This document shows positions 49,046-62,000 of a stretch of 64,000 bases of DNA, in pieces. The DNA comes from Monarcha castaneiventris obscurior (Eukaryota; Chordata; Aves; Passeriformes; Monarchidae). The position numbers and the translations under genes are program-made. Numbering within the stretch: the stretch's first letter is position 1; every line of letters starts with the position of its first letter. A model generated the notes under the pieces. The model was not told where the DNA came from. It saw nothing but the letters and a program-made list of their open reading frames with translations, and did not search any database. Location of the stretch: positions 5,778,001 through 5,842,000 of the forward strand of contig JAMPIT010000379.1 in assembly GCA_026261815.1 (NCBI GenBank). The letters run 5' to 3'.

Positions 49046-52000
49046 TTCTTCACATACAAATTCCTAGCTCTCTTACCCCAGCATTTATCTGTAGATTTTT
49101 TAATAACGTCTTTAAAGATAGACAAGGATAATGACAAGATTATCTATATTTACACAAGTGCTTCCTTTGGAGGTCCACAGTGTAATGCACCAGTCATTCC
49201 CACATGCTGGAATCCCAGGAGGGCAGTCACCTTTGTTTCCTGGGCCAGCGTGCACTTAACTCTTCAGGTCATAGAGGGTTTTCTCCTGCAGTGCTTGATG
49301 TGGAGAATCGCCCCTGAGAATGGACACTGTCAGTCACCTGAAAGGCTCTGCTCTTTCTGCTTGCAGGTGCAAATATAACAGGATTCTTGTGTATCATGAG
49401 CATCCTCTCCCCCTTACGCAAACATCCAGTGATTCAGGTTTCCTTTTGTCCAAAATTGCTGAAGAGGTGCTTTGGAAAGAAGAACAAGTTGCGTCGGGAT
49501 GCAAACAACAGACATTGTTTTTAATATGTTCAGAGCTGGAGAAATTGACCCCACAAAGCTCAGGATAAGTACAGGATTTGGAGGGTTTTTTAAGGGCATT
49601 TTACAGCTTCCATCACAGGTGAGTAGTAGCTGAGAGAAATCCTTCCTGTCATATAAATGTGTTTTGCTGATTTACATCTGGAAGAAAGACAAGATCAGGC
49701 GTTCTTGCATGAGCCTGGGGAGAAATGCCACCAAACCTTGTACATCCATGTGCCAAGAAAACAGGAGTCAAGGTGCAGGCACAGCGCTAGCCTGGAGACT
49801 AGAAACTCCTGTCTTCACAAAGGGCTGGGTCTGGAAGGGAATAGATCAGCATGTCCTCAAGCTCCCATCCACAGTCAGGGACTTCCAGTGTCTCTCAGGT
49901 GTGAGGAGGTGAGTACTGGGGTCCTGGCCTCTCTTCCCACGTGCCAGGTACACATGGTATAAAAGATGATTTTGCAGAGCAGAAGCAGAAGGTTGAATCA
50001 AGTTTGGTGGTGCATTTACACTGGCATGCATCTCTTTAGTAGAACTGGAGTGGGAAATCTGAGGCTGCAGGTGAAGTGGGATGGGATTACATACAGCTCA
50101 TTGACAGTCAGTGAGAGAAGATAGTAGCACAGTGCTAAGTTTTAGGACAGGTATGGGTGAAATATGTCATGGCACTGGGAGATCTGGCTTCCCAACTGTT
50201 CTCTGGTGATCTTTCATATGCAATCTAATCAAAACCTTCCCTATTTTATAATTTTTGTCCTCTTTCATCTTCTGTGCTATGGGTGGCAGTCCTATATATT
50301 CTTCTCAACGCAAAATTCGAAGGGGATCATGTTTCCATTTAAATGCTGAAGTTTAGTGCTCAGGGGATCAGATGAAACCGCAAGGGAGATTGGTCATTTA
50401 TCTTTTGTACTTCATCCATAACTTTCACCAGAAACTAATTTTAATTTGTTTTGTTTTCAGGGACAAGTATGGGCCTGAGTGTTGCCATAATATGTGGCAT
50501 TTTATAAATTGTCAAACATCGTTTCTAAAACTGTTTTGATAATATTCAGTTCTGTTGGGTTCACAGTTACAGATACCTTCTTGCTATGGTGATTGTCTGA
50601 TACAAATACCAAATGTTGCTATTGAAAGAAAAACAGATGTAGTTAAATTTAGGTAAAACTTAAGGAAATAAAATGTTGCCAAAACAAAGATGATAAACTG
50701 AGAATATGTTCCAATTTTTCAGCTGATACTAAAACTAGAGCTTAAATTAACAGCAGTGACATTGCTGAAATACATTTGACCACATTCTTCAAAATACAGT
50801 TAAGAAATTTCCTTGTTCAGTGTTTTACTTAATATGAATGCAGTTTGGGTTGGTGCTGTATTTTCAAATGATTAGGATCCCAGTCCTGAGAGTCACTTTT
50901 CCAGTATGAACCTCGGGGCCATTTCAGTGTGGTGCTTTAAGAGTTGTGTGGGTCTTCCCTGTTGGAAGTCAGGGACTGTTTTGCCTCTTTTTTAATCAAC
51001 ACCATTCCTTCTCTTTCCCACATTGGCCTCTCTAGAGCAAAAGGCTGCTTATCTACTCCAATGGAATGGGAACTTCTCTTCTTGTGGAAAAGCACTGGGA
51101 GAAGATTTTCATTTGAATATAAGTAGGAAATGAATCCAGCCTGCCAGAGCTGGAACCCAAATGTATTAACTCTTTACACACTCTTCTGCCAGAATGCCTT
51201 ATGGCAAAACTCTCTATGGAATGTTTGTAAGGGAAATGAGTTGGATAAATGTCAGGAGAAGGCAAACCAGACAGCTGGCTTCAGCAGTACTTGTGCTACC
51301 CGCAGCCTTGACTCTATCCAACAACCCCAGATGGATTCCCCAGCAACCCATCTCAGGAGTGATACCTCTCTTGGGTACTTTAGTTCCTACTCTCTCTCAC
51401 CGTCTTGTCACCGTATTTTCAAGCTGCTCTTGGCTGTGGTTGACAGTCTCTCTGCACACTGTTCAGGGGACAGCTGCCCACAGCTGGTCCCAGCCGTTCT
51501 GGGGACCCCCTCCCCTGCAGAGCCATGCACAGGGAAAAAGAGGTGGATGCAGGAAAGGGTCTTCCAGGTGAGCCCATCAGATATGGGTTGAAACCACTTG
51601 CCCCTTTGGGATTTGGGAATAGGGTTGTTACAGTGATCATGAAGTTTGTTTCAGGCTTCATGTGTGAAGATTGCAACAAACTGGTTGCAGCTGAAGCCAG
51701 AACCCTGTTCAGCCATCTGAGTTGATGGCAGGTATCCAACCTGACTAATTTTAGCCAGGATGCTCTTCCTTTCTTGTGCAGCATTTCACACTTCAATGAG
51801 TCAAAGTGAAAGTAGGTGTGGATATTATGAACGAGGTCCCAACTTGCACTTAGAGCTCTTTGGACATTGCCATGTGTATTGTATGGCCAGATGAAAGCAG
51901 TGAGATGTCCTATTGCAGTGCCCTCAGCTGGACACTGGAGAGAGTTTGATGTACTACACAATGACAAAGTTCACTGAAACATGATGGTCAGTTTATTTCA

Positions 52001-55000
52001 TTCTGTCTTCTTGCAGCTTTCCTTTTGTTCCCCATATAACTGTACTTCAGCATACTCCCAGCAGGAAAGTCAGGCTTGCCTTGGTAAAAGTAATGTAAAA
52101 ACCAGTGCTGTGGTTTACCTACTGTTTATAATCACATTTTCCTCGAAGATTTCTCTAGAAAGGCTTCTACAGTCATCACAGGTCTGTGCCTTGTACTTAC
52201 CTTCCATGCTAATAGCAGATAGACACAGTTATACCTACACAGTATTGTAATTGTTGATGGTGCCCTATTTAGTTCACACCATTTCTTTCTGCGTAGTAAT
52301 AGATTTCCTGAATCTGTCCATTTTTGCTTTTGCTAAACTAAAAAGAAGACACATTAACATGCTTTCAAAGAGATTTAGGGAGAGGGAAACCACTACATCC
52401 CAGTGCATGAATTAAAAAAAATGCTAATAGGCCCATAAATAAAAATCAAGAGTTGTTTTTATTTCAATTAGTTGCATCTCTGTCAATGCAAGATTTATTG
52501 GCTTCCAGTCCTCCCAAGGCTTAGGAATGAGCTTAGCTGGACTCACTGAATTCATAAGCAGTTTCCTCCACACAGCAGAGCAGGGGCACAGGAGCCAGCT
52601 AAGTTTCAGCAGATCCTGGGAGCCTCACTTGTGCTTTGGCTGCGTGGGTGCACAGTGACCTCCAGCAGTGAGTCTGTTCAGAAATACCAGCTTTGTCAGA
52701 TGTAATACAAGGCCTTCAGAGGGCCACTTTCCATCTGATTTGCCTTACCAGGTGATGGAGATGTGTTCTGCAAAATGTGATGGCTAGAATGGCAGAGGAT
52801 TTAGGTCTGTACACACAGCCTTACCTGTGCTTGGTTTGTCCATGATGCAGGTGGAGACTGCCTTGGGCCAGCACAAACAGCAAGGTGGTGGACCAGGTAA
52901 GGCAAGGTTCGATCTGTGTTTGTCTGAAGTCCGTGCATGAATGTGGGTTTGGATCCTCTCCAGAATTCTAGGGCTCTTCTCGCTTACAGGGAAATGTTCA
53001 CTCAGTTAAGAGCAGTGAGGAGATGGAAGTATCTCAGACACTTGTTGCTGCTACCTGCTGATCTCCCAGACTTATTTAGGCAAGTTGCTATAAAGGACGA
53101 AAGATGGCTATTGGCAAAGCACTATAAGTAAAAACATTTAGGGTAAGGTAATAAAGCAACATGTAAAATTGCAGCAAAATCCTACTTTTTGCCTCCCTTC
53201 AAAAATGTTTATGAGCCATGAAGTGTAATCAAATACTGAAGTAAGAGTTAAAAATACTTTTAGCTTAATGTACTTCCCTTAATTTCGTCTGTGTTACTTT
53301 TATTCTGTTACTACTCTCCTCTGCCTTTATATTAAAAAGCTGCACAAGCAGAAGTGCTGTTCAAGCCGTGAAGCAACAAAAGGAAATAAAAATATACTTA
53401 CTTACATAATTATTTTATTTGAAGTCATTTTACATACTGTGTAATAATATTTGAAAGTTGAAGATGTGATTATTTAAAAAAAAAAAAAAGTTGGTTGTAT
53501 CTTTTAAGGACTGTTCCTGTTAAATACTATGGTTCTTTTTTAGTGAGAAGCCTTGTCAAACAAAATTCTGTTCGGGTTTCTGTTGCTTGAGGGCAAAATA
53601 ACTTTCATAGCATTGAGGGAGGCATGCTGTTGCAGCCCCACAGCAGAATGCTCATGCTGCCTGGCAGCACAGGAACACAGCAGCAAGCTTGAGAGAACAT
53701 GTATGAAAGCAGATAGATAGGAATTTGTTCTCGTTGCCATGGTGTTGGACACTGTTTACTTCACCTCTCAGCTGAGTGTGGTTCTTCCCCTGTCTTCTGG
53801 AACCCTGCAGACCCGACCTGTAGCCAGGTTCAGCCTCAGAGAGGCAGTCAGGTCCCAGTAGCATATGGACGAGAAATGTATGGGTTTTTTTCTTTTCTTT
53901 GAAATAAGGTTTCTGGCATTTGCGGCTGAGGAGGAAAGCTCCAGTTGGTGAAGTGTGCATTGTTCAGTGGTGTTCCAGGTAGCCTAAACCCCTCCTAAGC
54001 ACACAGCTGGCCACTGGAGCTTACAGCCCTGGTTTAGCAGCAGGAGCCCCATGGAGATGGGTTCTGCTTCTTCTGCCCCCAGGCCCTGGGACAGGCAGGG
54101 GAAATCAGGGGTGGTCCTGAGGTCTCATTTAGCTGGTTGCCTCTTCACTGCAGTCCCACTCTATGTGCCAGGCTGCAGAATTGCTCTCAAATGGAGATGC
54201 TTAGCTGTTCTAAAATTTGTGGGAGCTTAATGTTTATCTCAGATGAGGGACGGATGAGTGCTGCACATCAGTTTCCCTCATCGTACGTGCCAAGCTGTAA
54301 ATATAAAATGCCAGGTTGTGGTTATAAAAGCAGTCTGTCAGATATATATGGCACTCTTCCCCTGATACCCTTAAACTAGGTAAAACACAGCAGACCAGAC
54401 ATGCATATCCATTTTCGCTTTTCAACTACTAATGTCATGGTGCTATCTTCAGTGACTTTGGTTTTATCATGGTGCTGTAACTGCCAGTGAACTACTGTAC
54501 TTAAAAGGTTTTTGGCACATCCTTTGTAATTTTGAAAATAAAATATCCTTGTCTCCCTCTGGCTGAGTGGTTAAATCACACTACAGTGGCCCTACTTGAT
54601 AATTTCCTCATGAAAGACTCAAATCCTAGGGTTAATTAAAGCATGGAATAAGTATCTAGGGAGGCATACATAAATGCTAACAGGATTCCTAACACATATC
54701 TACAGAGGCAAACATCACCATGTATAGTTTATGCTAAGCTGAGAAAAGGAAATCCTTAGATCTCTTACAAGGCAGAAATTTTATATTTTGTGACAGATGT
54801 AGGCAAAAAAACCCCCTTCAAACGATAACAAAACCACACAAAATTTGATAATGACAGTATGTAAATATCTTCCTAATAATCATAGGGATTAAACATTCTG
54901 GAAGACTGTATAAAGCATTGTATTTGCAGGAATCTTAATACCCGTTTCTATCAGAGGAACCTGGATCTAGGATCAGAAAGCAAGGAAGACTGCTTTGTCT

Positions 55001-56000
55001 GGCTGCAACTGCTGAGGAAACTTTAGCAGTCAAAATTATCTACTGATAACAAAATCTGGCCATTACCGCTGGGCAGAATATTATGGAGAAGAACTGCGTG
55101 ATTCATCATGATAGATGATCAGAAATGTTGCTCAGCTCCTTGTCTAAAAGCCCTGTTTCTGAGGACATCCACTGTCACTCACCATCCACCCCTGGCACGA
55201 GCATCGATTCAGAGGGAAGGGTGGCACTTCCTGACTTCCACCCACCTCCTTGGCTGGCCTCCATTTTGCCCACAAGGTTTGTTTTTGTGTACTGGGTTGA
55301 TCTTCTTCAGTTTGTGCTGGTTAGGTGAGGTAAAGGCAGATAAATGGATGAAGTGACCTAGAGCTTTAGGCAGGAGCCCTCATCGCTATTCTCTCAGCAG
55401 GTATAACCACTCTGGCATAAGGGGATTCTGCAGAGCATCCCTCCAGCCCCTGGATCACCTGGATTTTAGGTTTGCACTCCTGTAATTTATTTTGCTCTTT
55501 TTAAAAGAGGTTAGGGTTTGTCTACTTAGAGCAAAACCTTAGGAGATGTACTGATACCATCTGCTTTAAGCATCCAACTTGGAAGCATTTCAGACAACAG
55601 CGTTAGGAGCAGCAATTCCCAGTCACTTCATCAAAGAGAGGCAGGTGTCTCTTCATGGGCAATTCAGGTCATTCATGTTAGATTCTTAAAATAGAATATA
55701 TGCAAATTCAGACTGTCTGCTGTCTTCACCTTGTCCATTGCTTATGTCTGTGTATGTCTTAAAGGTGATTTATCATTGAACTGCTGAGAGACCTTGCACT
55801 CTTTTAAAATTGTCTGCCCCGTGTAAAAAAAGGGGCATCTGCATTAGGCCATGCCTGCATGCCAGTTACAATTTGTGTGCCCCCAGCACACACTTCACAC
55901 CTCAGCTGCTTGGGGGATGGGACTGGGGTGCTGGGTGGGTGGGCAGTGGTGGGGGACAAGAGAGCAGGAGGCCTGGGCAGGACTGGCAGCAGCCCCATTG

Positions 56001-59000
56001 CTTTTGGGTGAGTGGCCCAAGGTAGGTGGCTGGGCTGATTTAGCCCCGATGGTTTTTGAGGCAGTTTGAGCTATTGCCTTTGCAGAAGTATGTTAAAATA
56101 TAAATGAAGAAATGTGTTTCATATAATACCATCTCTGCAGGGGTGTAGAAGCAACCGTGGTGGTAGGGAACCTAATTGCCAGTTTATTTGTGGATGTTTT
56201 TTTAAACTCATCATTTTGAGAACCATTAAAAAAGGCTGTTTTATCAAACTGCTCCCTGGCCCCTTGTGTTTGCATGTTTGCTCCATTGCTTTGGAAGTGC
56301 TCAAGCTGTCACTCTGCTGTAGAGTTGTAGTCCAGTCTTCAAACATTTGTTCCCGCCAGGGTTACAATGCTGCTTCATAGGGCATCCCTGGCCTTGTATT
56401 CAGCGCCGTAGTAACTGTTCTCTGGAAGGGCAGCAGGACAAGGCAAGGAATATGTCAAGCACCTGAGAGACAGAGAAAATGCAAAGCCTGACTTGACAAA
56501 GTCTTCACATAGGTGGCAAATATTTGACAATGTTTTGTGACGGCTGGTGAGTTCTCCCCAGGAAGGAGAAATACAGAAACAATTCAGAATAGTGAGCAAA
56601 AATTCCAAGTGGCCCACCAGTAATTAACAAGGGCATTGCACAGACCAGTCCTGTGTTGGAAAGAATGTGCTGCTTGTAGCAGCATGGGGAACACGGGTCA
56701 AACCCTTCAGTTCCTAGGCTGTTCATAGGCACTCTTGGGGAAGAGGTAGGAATGATGAAAAATAGGCTGGAAATTATGTATATCCACTTCCTTGCTTGCA
56801 TTCTTCCTCTCTTTTCCTGTTCCTCTGCCCATGTATCTCGATTTTCTCAGTTGTTCAGCAATCCTATAGGAGCCAGCTGGGAAGCTGGCTCGTTGCTGGT
56901 ATCCATGGAGGTGTGTGCAGGCAGGGTCACTGTACTTGCTCTCTGCCAAGGTAGAGTTCCTCGTTTGGCTTGCTGTGGCAGCGTCCCTGGGTGGCACACC
57001 TGTCTTCCCAGCCACCCTGGGGGTCCACTGGCAAAAAGCATGACTGAGCCCAGGCTTCAAAGGTTTTTTTTCATTCTGACCTATTTTGCTTAAAGTGCTT
57101 TATTTTGCATTCAGAGTTTAATCTCAACCAGAGGCACACACTGTGTGAGAAATCCCACTCATCAAATAATCAAAATAATTTTTTTGGACACTGTAGGTTC
57201 TGGCACCACAGGGCTTGAGTGTTTGTTTGGCTTCCAGTGGCATGCACTGCCAGTTACCAGATAGTAGGATCCCCAGGGAGGAGGGAATAGGGGGAAGGAG
57301 GAGCTGTAAAGACTTCGGTTGTCACAACCTTTTTTCAGCTGTTATGAGATAAGGGCGCAGTTTTGTAACACAAATTCTGCCTGCCTCGGTGCAAGGTCTC
57401 TCCTGTGCCAAACAGGGCTGCTCTTTCCTGTCTCTGCTCTCTGCCTTCCCAGCCGTGCTGGAACTGGAACAAAATAGTTGCAGTGTCATGAAGCAACTCA
57501 GCCGCGGAGAGGACTCTGCATTGTATTTCCACCACTGTGGCCTGAGGCGTTTTAATTTGAGAAGGGCATCCGGGTCAGCTTGAGCCCAGACTTGGGCTTG
57601 GTAGCCCTGGTGCAGCCATGGCCGTGCCCTCTGGCTGTCCCTGCCCTCCCGTGAAGTGGCTTGCATGGGGCTTGGGGGCTCTGGAAAGCCGTGCTGGATC
57701 CACGCTGTTGGGGCTTGCAGAGCCCAGGTCCCTGAGGAGCACCTGCTGGTGACATCCAAGTGACTGCAAGATTTGCCTGTGTCCAGCGTGGCAGGCTGTG
57801 AACCAGAGCTGGCACAGCATTTTGACACTCCTGAGAGGCCAGCTGGGTGCCCTTGCACCGTGCCCAGCAGCTCTGCCGAGACACAGAGGTTGGCTCAGCC
57901 AGGATGCATCTTGGATCGATGGGACTTCATGGTCCTGGCTCCTTGTGAAAGCAGTTAAGTGAGCAAAGAAGACTGGGCACTAGTCTCTGTATAAAGGAAA
58001 GCCTAAAACTGTGATCATCTCTGGCTCAGAAATCTGACAGCAAACAGACCCAACCACAGGTTGTTTCCTTTTAGTGTCTCGCAATCTCCTGGGGTTGCAG
58101 CAAGGGGCAGCCTCTTTGGGCAGCACTGGAGAGGCCTTTCTGCCCCTTGACCCAAGCAGCTGCCTGATGCCTGGGCAGGGGTGTTGTGAAGGAAGTCATG
58201 CTGTCTGTTGGGCAGGTGGGGCAGGGAGATGTGATTCCCTGTGCCATTTCCTGCTTGTCTTTGGAAGTGCCAGAGCAGTGCCATTACTCCATCCCTTGTG
58301 CTCACACTGCCTTTTAAAAGGGAGAGAGTCAAGTCTTGGCAGCTGCTGTGGGCTGAGTTCATCCGGAGGGAGTCAGCACTCAGAGGAGCCAGGCTTTACC
58401 TTTATTTTGTATGGCTCAAGTGTTGTGTGAGAGGATCAGTTACCCTATGGCAGTAGGAACAGAGCCCTCCAGAAGGTTCAGTAGCATTTCTGATGAGAAA
58501 ACATTTTGATGGGAAAATAGCCATTCATCTTAGAAGCACACATGTGCTTGATGCCATCTGTGTCAGGCAGTCCCTGGCCAACAGGTGTTTAAAGAAAGGC
58601 AGAGTAACCTTCTCTGAGTACATTTGACATTGGCTCCTTCTCCTGTTGCGTTTCCCAGGTAGTTATTAACTGACTCTGTTCCAGAACAGTGAGCACGCGA
58701 TGATGCTTCAAGCCGTGCCCGACCCTTTCCGTACAAAAGTAACAGCCATCTGGAAGCTGGTTTCCACCTTTCTTAGCACATTCCAGGTGCCTACCTGTGT
58801 TTAAAAAAGCCTGAAGAATTCAGGGCTGTCTTCCATTACTGACAGGCTGAATTTCTAAAACTCTCTGGATTTTCCTGCAGGTCCCCTGAAGTTTTATACA
58901 AATCCATGGGATGAAGGAGAACTGGGTTTGTGGGGAACACAGCAGGAAAGATAAAAACTGTGAAAGCGTGAAATCATGAGTGACACAGGAGGCTGCTTTT

Positions 59001-62000
59001 GGCCTTGGGACATCAGAGCGGACATGAATTATTGAAATTATGGCTCTGTTAATCTATGTGTTGTCAGCCCTTCTATAAACAGTGAGCAGGTGCTGTACGA
59101 CCGCAAGTCCTGTTGAGTGGGAAAGCCCTCTGGTCACAGGGCTGGGGGAAATTCTGCTGGGGCTCCAGCCTGCAGCTTCAGCTGCCTGACCTGCATTATT
59201 TGTTGGTTCATACTGAGGGATACTGCTCTTCAAAAGCCTGTGTTCATTTATTTTATAACAGGTGATGTTGTTTAATAGTCTGTTAGACTCCCTCAATAGG
59301 TTTTCTTTTTTACTCTATGCAGAACTTGAGTGAAACCACTAACAGTACCCGAGACAGACTATAATATTAACAGATGTGCATGGAAGGTTTGCTTGCCTTT
59401 CAGCTTTTTGGGTATTTTTGCAATTGTTTGTGTGTAAAGTACTTAACACAGAGTTTGCAAAGGACTTGTGTAGCAATTGAAACTCAGATGCATTATTCAG
59501 CTTCAGGGTGTGCTTTATGGCCTATCTGTTCTGATAGTCAGCATCAGGGGAAGAAAATTCACTGTGTATTAACAAGAGGATGGCACTGAGTAATTGTAGA
59601 AATTATTCTGTGGAGAATCCTCTTGCACCATGTGTTTTGACCCTGTATCCAGAGTGCCAGACAGAATTTTAAAAGTGAATCAATAAGTAAATACCTATTT
59701 CAAGGCAAAGTAAGGTGACTCTTCCAGGAGCCTGCATTGCTGTTTCTCATCTTCAGAGGTCTTTTAGAACAGCTGCAGCTTTGAGCATCTTCAAAACTGG
59801 AGATTTGTGAACTCCAAAGCCAGCTTTTGCTGACAGATACATGCAGATTCCACAAACAGCTTTGGCAAGTCTTGTATGAAAATAGGGTAAAAATACTATG
59901 AATCAACTTGGATAGAGTTTGACTCTACTTATAAAGCAGTAAAAGAGAATGAATTAGTAATTAGGGGTTTATTTTTATTTTGGACTCTAACAGAGTGGGT
60001 TGAGGTCCGTGATTGCAGTAGCTGTTTTTTCTACATCTTCCATTACATTCAGACAAATGGAGAACTAAATAGAAAAGTTGACTTTTTGATGATGTAGTTG
60101 CTGAACTGCATTCTTACTACAGGCACTCCTGGAGCAATAGTATCTTTCACACCTTGAACAGGATTTTAATCTTGAAAATGCAAAGCAATTTGGCCTACTC
60201 TTAATGCCTAGCACATTTTGGGGAAGGCAGGTTCCTGGCAAAACCTCATTAGGACCACTTCAGGAAAGCAAGGCCCAGTTCATGTGGCAGGTATCAGGTT
60301 GCTGCCACTTCAGTCCCTGCTCCTGCAGAAGCTTTCTGCAAGTGAAAGGCTTGGCTATACTGTGTGTTCTATCCTTTTCTGTGCTGAAACTGCTAGTGGA
60401 AAAATTTGGCCTTGCTTTGCAGGAAGAACATGTTCTCAAAGATGCAGTTGCAAGACTGGGACCTTAGAGGTGGTAATTCATGTATTCCAGCACACATCCC
60501 AAGGCAGACTTTGAATGGTATTACTAAGATGTCTCAGTAGTGCAAGAATACATTCAAAGCTGTACAGCATCAGTGTTTAACTCAAAAGGCTCTGCTATGG
60601 TTAGTCCTCACTCTTAATCTAGTAGGGCAGTATTAATAATGATTGTTTAGCACTTTACAGAGAAATTATTTTCTGTTCCACAAGCAAACAATTTTGTAAA
60701 CTTTTTTTTCCAGACCACAATAGGGGAAGTGCATGGTTTCTTTGTTTCTGCAGGTGTAAATCTGGTGTTTGTCACCTGTACTGGCTCTGTATCTATATTA
60801 CTACTGCATTTCTGACTGCTGAGCATGATTTTGTGATTGCAATTCCTGTGGAGATAAGGACCTAAATTATGAAACCAGTGAATGGCAGGAGCAGAAAAAT
60901 AATGATTATCTGTTTAAGGGGTGTTGATTTCATACTATTGACTCATTTGTTTTCTTAAAAATAAATCCCAAGTTGTCCACCAAAGCAAAACCTATAGTTT
61001 GTGTCTCTCTTTTTAGACTTTGCCATTACTTAGCTCTTACAGGTGACATGAGTCTATCTGGGTTAGATTTGCTGCACAAGAAAACAACCCTGACTTTTAC
61101 CGGGTGGGTGGACAGGAAAAAAACCCAACTTTTTGTCAGTCTTTTGTGTTGCAGCAGCTGGATTCATTGCTGCTATAGCAACACACCACATGATGAGGTG
61201 TATTAGATTGCGCAGAACACGAGGGGGAGAAGGAACACAGCTCCTTGGTGAAGGTAAAGGTTGCACTGGAGTTTCTGCTGGAGAGCTGGGGAAGGTCAAA
61301 TGCTCCAGCTTCCAGCACATGTTGTGCACAGCAGAAGGTAGAGGCGTGTGGAGGTGTTAAACTGCAGAACCAGGTAAGGTACAGCTGCATCGATTAACCT
61401 GAGATCTTAACCCTCCTCTGTGCAGCAGCTCAACTTCACAGAGAGTTTTCTCTTAGCTTTTCCAAGTGTTGTTTTTGTTTTTTTTAAAGTTGCTTTGCTA
61501 ATATGACAATGTGAAAACATTGACAATGGTTGAAACTGTTAGAGAGATTCTTCTACTGCAGAGAGGCCAGTCTTAGAGATTAGGAGGTGATTGTCCTCAA
61601 ATCAATGCAAAAAGTATATGTAGGGGGTTTTTTGCTGTTTCAGCTTCACTTGAAGATGTTGAACAAGTTTTGGTTTTGTTACTGTCTGCACAGTGGTTCA
61701 GAACATCTCTGTTGTCAGTCAGAATTCAGGGTATTATCTACTTAGTGATTTTTATTATCAGTACTTTTTTTATGATCAGCTCCCTTTAGCATTTATTAAC
61801 ATTTCTTCCTCTCTCCCTCCCAATTTGCTTCATCAGGGTGCCTGAGTCTTCTTGGAAATGAATTTTCATGTCATTTACTCCTTCAGGTTTTCTGCTGCTT
61901 CCTTAAGTCTAGCAGTGTTGTTAATGCAGTTAAACAAACTTTAGTGCACCTGTAAAGACATGAAGGTGGAAACAGTGCCACAGGTTATTGTGGTTTTTAC

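Larger units (their letters stand above)
47180..56000. other. Non-coding stretch
   Basis: No certain gene. A weak exon-like frame lies at 47674-47781 (see findings), a short minisatellite at 48902-48928 and a homeodomain/E-box cluster at 48995-49045. An A-run lies at 53476-53488. Frames of up to 182 codons near 51.4-52.0 kb overlap on both strands without domains. Confidence 0.6.

Noticed and set aside
51419..51967. 182-codon minus-strand frame
   Set aside because: Overlaps plus-strand frames of 125-153 codons; no family motif, and composition resembles chance.
57322..57884. 178- and 110-codon minus-strand frames
   Set aside because: GC-rich overlap artefacts with no domain, signal peptide or splice sites.
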